From Pseudomonadota bacterium (GTDB taxonomy: Bacteria > Desulfobacterota > Syntrophia > Syntrophales > JADFWA01): a stretch of DNA of 8,164 nt. Below the pieces are notes generated by a model. It saw only the letters and a program-made list of their open reading frames with translations. It ran no database searches and was not told the origin of the DNA. Positions 7,401 through 8,164 of this stretch are shown here, piece by piece. A program made the translations under genes and the position numbers. The stretch covers positions 1 to 8,164 of the forward strand of contig JAUVKS010000070.1 in assembly GCA_030596145.1 (NCBI GenBank). The letters are read 5' to 3'. Position 1 is the stretch's first letter. Every line of letters begins with the position of its first letter.

Positions 7401-8164
7401 TCCTGTTCACCACGGACACACGAGGGTCTCTTCCAGGAGAATTGTGAAAAGGCGGGTCTCAACAGATATCTCTTTGAAATGGCCAACATTCGGGATCAGA
7501 ATTCGTGGGTTCACATGAATGAGCCCGAGGCGGCGACGGAGAAGGCAAAAGACCTGGTACGTATGGCCATAGCCAAGGCTGAATATCTGAAACCGCTGAA
7601 ACCGGGTCAACTCAGCGTCAATAAGGCTACATTGATTCTGGGAGGCGGACTTGCCGGTATAACTGCCGCCCTTGCCCTTGCAGATCAGGGCTTTGAATCT
7701 CACATCGTGGAAAAGGAAGATCAATTAGGCGGAAATTACGGGAAGCTGTACTATACCCTGGAAGGTCTTGATACGAGAAAACATTTAGCAGGACTACTGG
7801 AACGTGTTGAAAAGAGTGATTTAATACATGTTTACACCGGGGCAAAGATAAAGGAGCTCGAGGGATTTATAGGGAATTACAAGACCACTGTTGAATCCGG
7901 CGGAGAGGAGCACCCGTTTGAGCACGGTGTAGTCATTGTGGCGACAGGCGCCCGCGAGAACGAGACGGATGAGTACCTGTACGGTCAGAATGATAATGTA
8001 GTTACCCAGAGGGAACTGGAAAGACTCATTTACGAAAAAGATGCAAAGGTTTCCGATGCCGGGAGTGTTGTTATGATTCAGTGCGTCGGTTCCAGAAATG
8101 CCGAGAGACCGTACTGCAGCAGGTACTGTTGCATCGAAGCGATCAAAAATGCCCTGAAATTAAA
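4437..8164 (+). CDS. Composite HdrA-GltD-HdrA iron-sulfur flavoprotein (3' partial)
   Basis: The frame is open without a stop for 1242 codons and leaves the window. The start is GTG 4437 (TTG 4440 possible): a TAA at 4431 bounds the frame and the GAGGTG site fits. The sequence after the start, KVGAVMVVGSGIAG, is a typical HdrA beginning. Modules: residues 1-157, HdrA FAD motif G15-x-G17-xx-G20, HdrA-type C59xxC62, and ferredoxin cysteines 111, 114, 117 and 121; 158-562, a GltD/NfnB-like insert; 624-640, CLSCGICSECYQCVEAC; 641-920, the rest of the first HdrA FAD domain with QCVGSRD (C723) and CCM (740-742); 925 onward, a second HdrA with FVCHCG (C930, C932), CSPRTHE (C990), FAD motif GGGLAG 1069-1074, QCVGSRN (C1216) and YCSRYCC. 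It is probably a cytoplasmic electron-transfer protein coupling NAD(P)H, ferredoxin and a third carrier, possibly by bifurcation (inference). Large HdrA-GltD fusions are known in sulfate reducers, sometimes named HdrL. Partner genes are not visible. Confidence 0.93.
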   Translation, partial: MLKDSEKVGAVMVVGSGIAGIQASLDLANSGMKVYLVENDISIGGVMAQLDKTFPTNDCSACILSPKLVEVGRHPNVEILTRRTVESVDGEPGRFKVRLTSAPRFVDVDKCTGCGDCADVCPVSLPSEFEENLGTRKAIYRKFPQAIPSAFAVDKIGIAPCKAACPTHISVQGYVALIADGKYKEALKLIKQENPFPAVCGRVCNHPCEEACKRGEVEQPVSIMYLKRFVADLDLNDETKYVPEIKEKKDKKVAVIGAGPAGLTSAYYLAIEGYQVTVFEALPVAGGMLSVGIPEYRLPKKLLNAEIKIIEELGVEIKLNTKVGEDITMDTLKEEFDAIFIGVGSHVSSKLNVPGEELEGVIHGIDFLRRVNLGEKVFLGNRVAVVGGGNVAMDAVRTSLRTGSKEAFVLYRRTRAEMPAAPEEIEEALAEGIEMEFLAAPVKVLEAAGKVSGIECIRMELGEPDESGRRRPVPIEGSEFTLEVDAVIPAIGQTSDLSFVPEESGLSVNRWNTFEVDPVTFATNVEGIFAGGDDVTGPATIVEAINAGKEAARSIDRYLKGEDVKLGRERDWTKGLADKADTSSVKKEERPGMPELEPEERKTNFEEVILGYSEEDVLREAKRCLSCGICSECYQCVEACIAGAIDHEMIEKEEEIEVGSIIAAPGTELFDAHLRGEYGFGIYDNVISSIQFERVLSASGPFVGHVQRISDGQEPKKVAWIQCVGSRDVNCGNSWCSSVCCMYATKQAIIGKEHLKTLEPAIFYMDMRAYGKDFDRFVDRAKNDYGVRYIRSMPSSVKELQQTNNLLLTYVAEDGSLIEEEFDMVVLSVGLNPPKEAGKLAESLGIELEEHGFCKTSLENPVQTSREGVFVCGVFGGPKDIPETVMEASGAAACAEGLLGSRRGTMTTAEELPPEMDLRGIGPRIGVFVCHCGLNIGGVVDVPAVVEYVKTLPNVVYVEDNLFTCSQDTAVAMGEVIKEHGLTRVVVASCSPRTHEGLFQENCEKAGLNRYLFEMANIRDQNSWVHMNEPEAATEKAKDLVRMAIAKAEYLKPLKPGQLSVNKATLILGGGLAGITAALALADQGFESHIVEKEDQLGGNYGKLYYTLEGLDTRKHLAGLLERVEKSDLIHVYTGAKIKELEGFIGNYKTTVESGGEEHPFEHGVVIVATGARENETDEYLYGQNDNVVTQRELERLIYEKDAKVSDAGSVVMIQCVGSRNAERPYCSRYCCIEAIKNALKL
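4908..6122 (+). other. GltD/NfnB-like NAD(P)H module inserted within the first HdrA domain
   Basis: This is a domain within the gene at 4437 (about residues 158-562). It begins with the GltD N-terminal iron-sulfur domain: C161 and C165 in APCKAACPTHIS, then C200, C204, C208 and C212 in VCGRVCNHPCEEAC. The first Rossmann motif GAGPAG 257-262 should bind FAD. The second, GGGNVA 387-392, with YRRTRAEMPA from residue 411, should bind NAD(P)H; the paired arginines suggest NADPH by analogy with GltD. It ends with the FAD-domain closure FAGGDDV at about 529-535. The flanking residues on both sides (RKAIYRKFPQAIP before, and the AIDHEMIEKEEEIEVGSIIAAPG region after) are HdrA sequence, so this is an insertion and not an end-to-end fusion. 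Confidence 0.85.
7209..8164 (+). other. Second HdrA copy within the same polypeptide (incomplete)
   Basis: This domain region (residue 925 onward) restarts HdrA from its own N-terminal domain: GVFVCHCG, a TCSQD motif with C965, VVVASCSPRTHEGLF with C990, C1003, and ANIRDQNSWVH. It continues with the FAD-binding GGGLAG (1069-1074), VEKEDQLGG and the QCVGSRN...YCSRYCC stretch, which parallels QCVGSRD...WCSSVCCM of the first copy (722-742). The first copy lacks the CHCG-type domain at its own N-terminus. The rest of the FAD domain and any further ferredoxin clusters lie beyond the window. Confidence 0.85.

Overview
This looks like chromosomal DNA from an anaerobic, energy-limited bacterium, most likely a deltaproteobacterial / Desulfobacterota-type lineage (sulfate reducer or syntroph). 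The evidence is a large heterodisulfide-reductase A (HdrA)-type flavoprotein fused to a glutamate-synthase-small-subunit (GltD/NfnB)-like module, next to a Cache-PAS sensor kinase and an NtrC-class regulator. Base composition appears moderate (estimated mid-40s % GC by eye). All genes lie on the + strand. No tRNA, rRNA, CRISPR array, insertion sequence or phage gene was seen. The assignment to a lineage is inference.

Layout. (1) 1-2265: a membrane sensor histidine kinase whose N-terminus lies before the window. (2) 2270-3661: its evident partner, a sigma-54-dependent response regulator, only 4 bp downstream with its ribosome-binding site inside the kinase's last codons. (3) 3653-3694: a run of six 7-base AAAGGNN-type units that begins inside the regulator's stop region and ends just before the next start codon. 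(4) 3697-4275: the ribosome-biogenesis GTPase EngB/YsxC. (5) 4276-4436: a non-coding gap with a G/C-rich hairpin (possible terminator) and a weak promoter-like -35 box. (6) 4437 to the window end: one uninterrupted reading frame of at least 1242 codons, starting at GTG (or TTG), encoding a composite HdrA-GltD-HdrA iron-sulfur flavoprotein. It has no stop codon in the window.

The large flavoprotein is the main interest. Its first HdrA FAD domain is split: an almost complete GltD/NfnB-like NAD(P)H:flavin module sits between the first ferredoxin cluster of HdrA and the rest of its FAD domain. A second HdrA copy with its own CxC N-terminal domain and FAD motif then follows in the same chain. By family logic it would link NAD(P)H to ferredoxin and a third carrier such as a disulfide or quinone-linked protein, possibly by flavin-based electron bifurcation. 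Partner genes (HdrB/C, MvhD, FrhB, hydrogenase or formate dehydrogenase) would be expected downstream, but the window ends first. Large HdrA-GltD fusions are, to my knowledge, known in sulfate reducers (sometimes called HdrL), so the architecture is unusual rather than certainly new.

The kinase and regulator form a two-component system whose target is not visible. No convincing sigma-54 promoter was found in front of the HdrA fusion, so a regulatory link between them is unproven.
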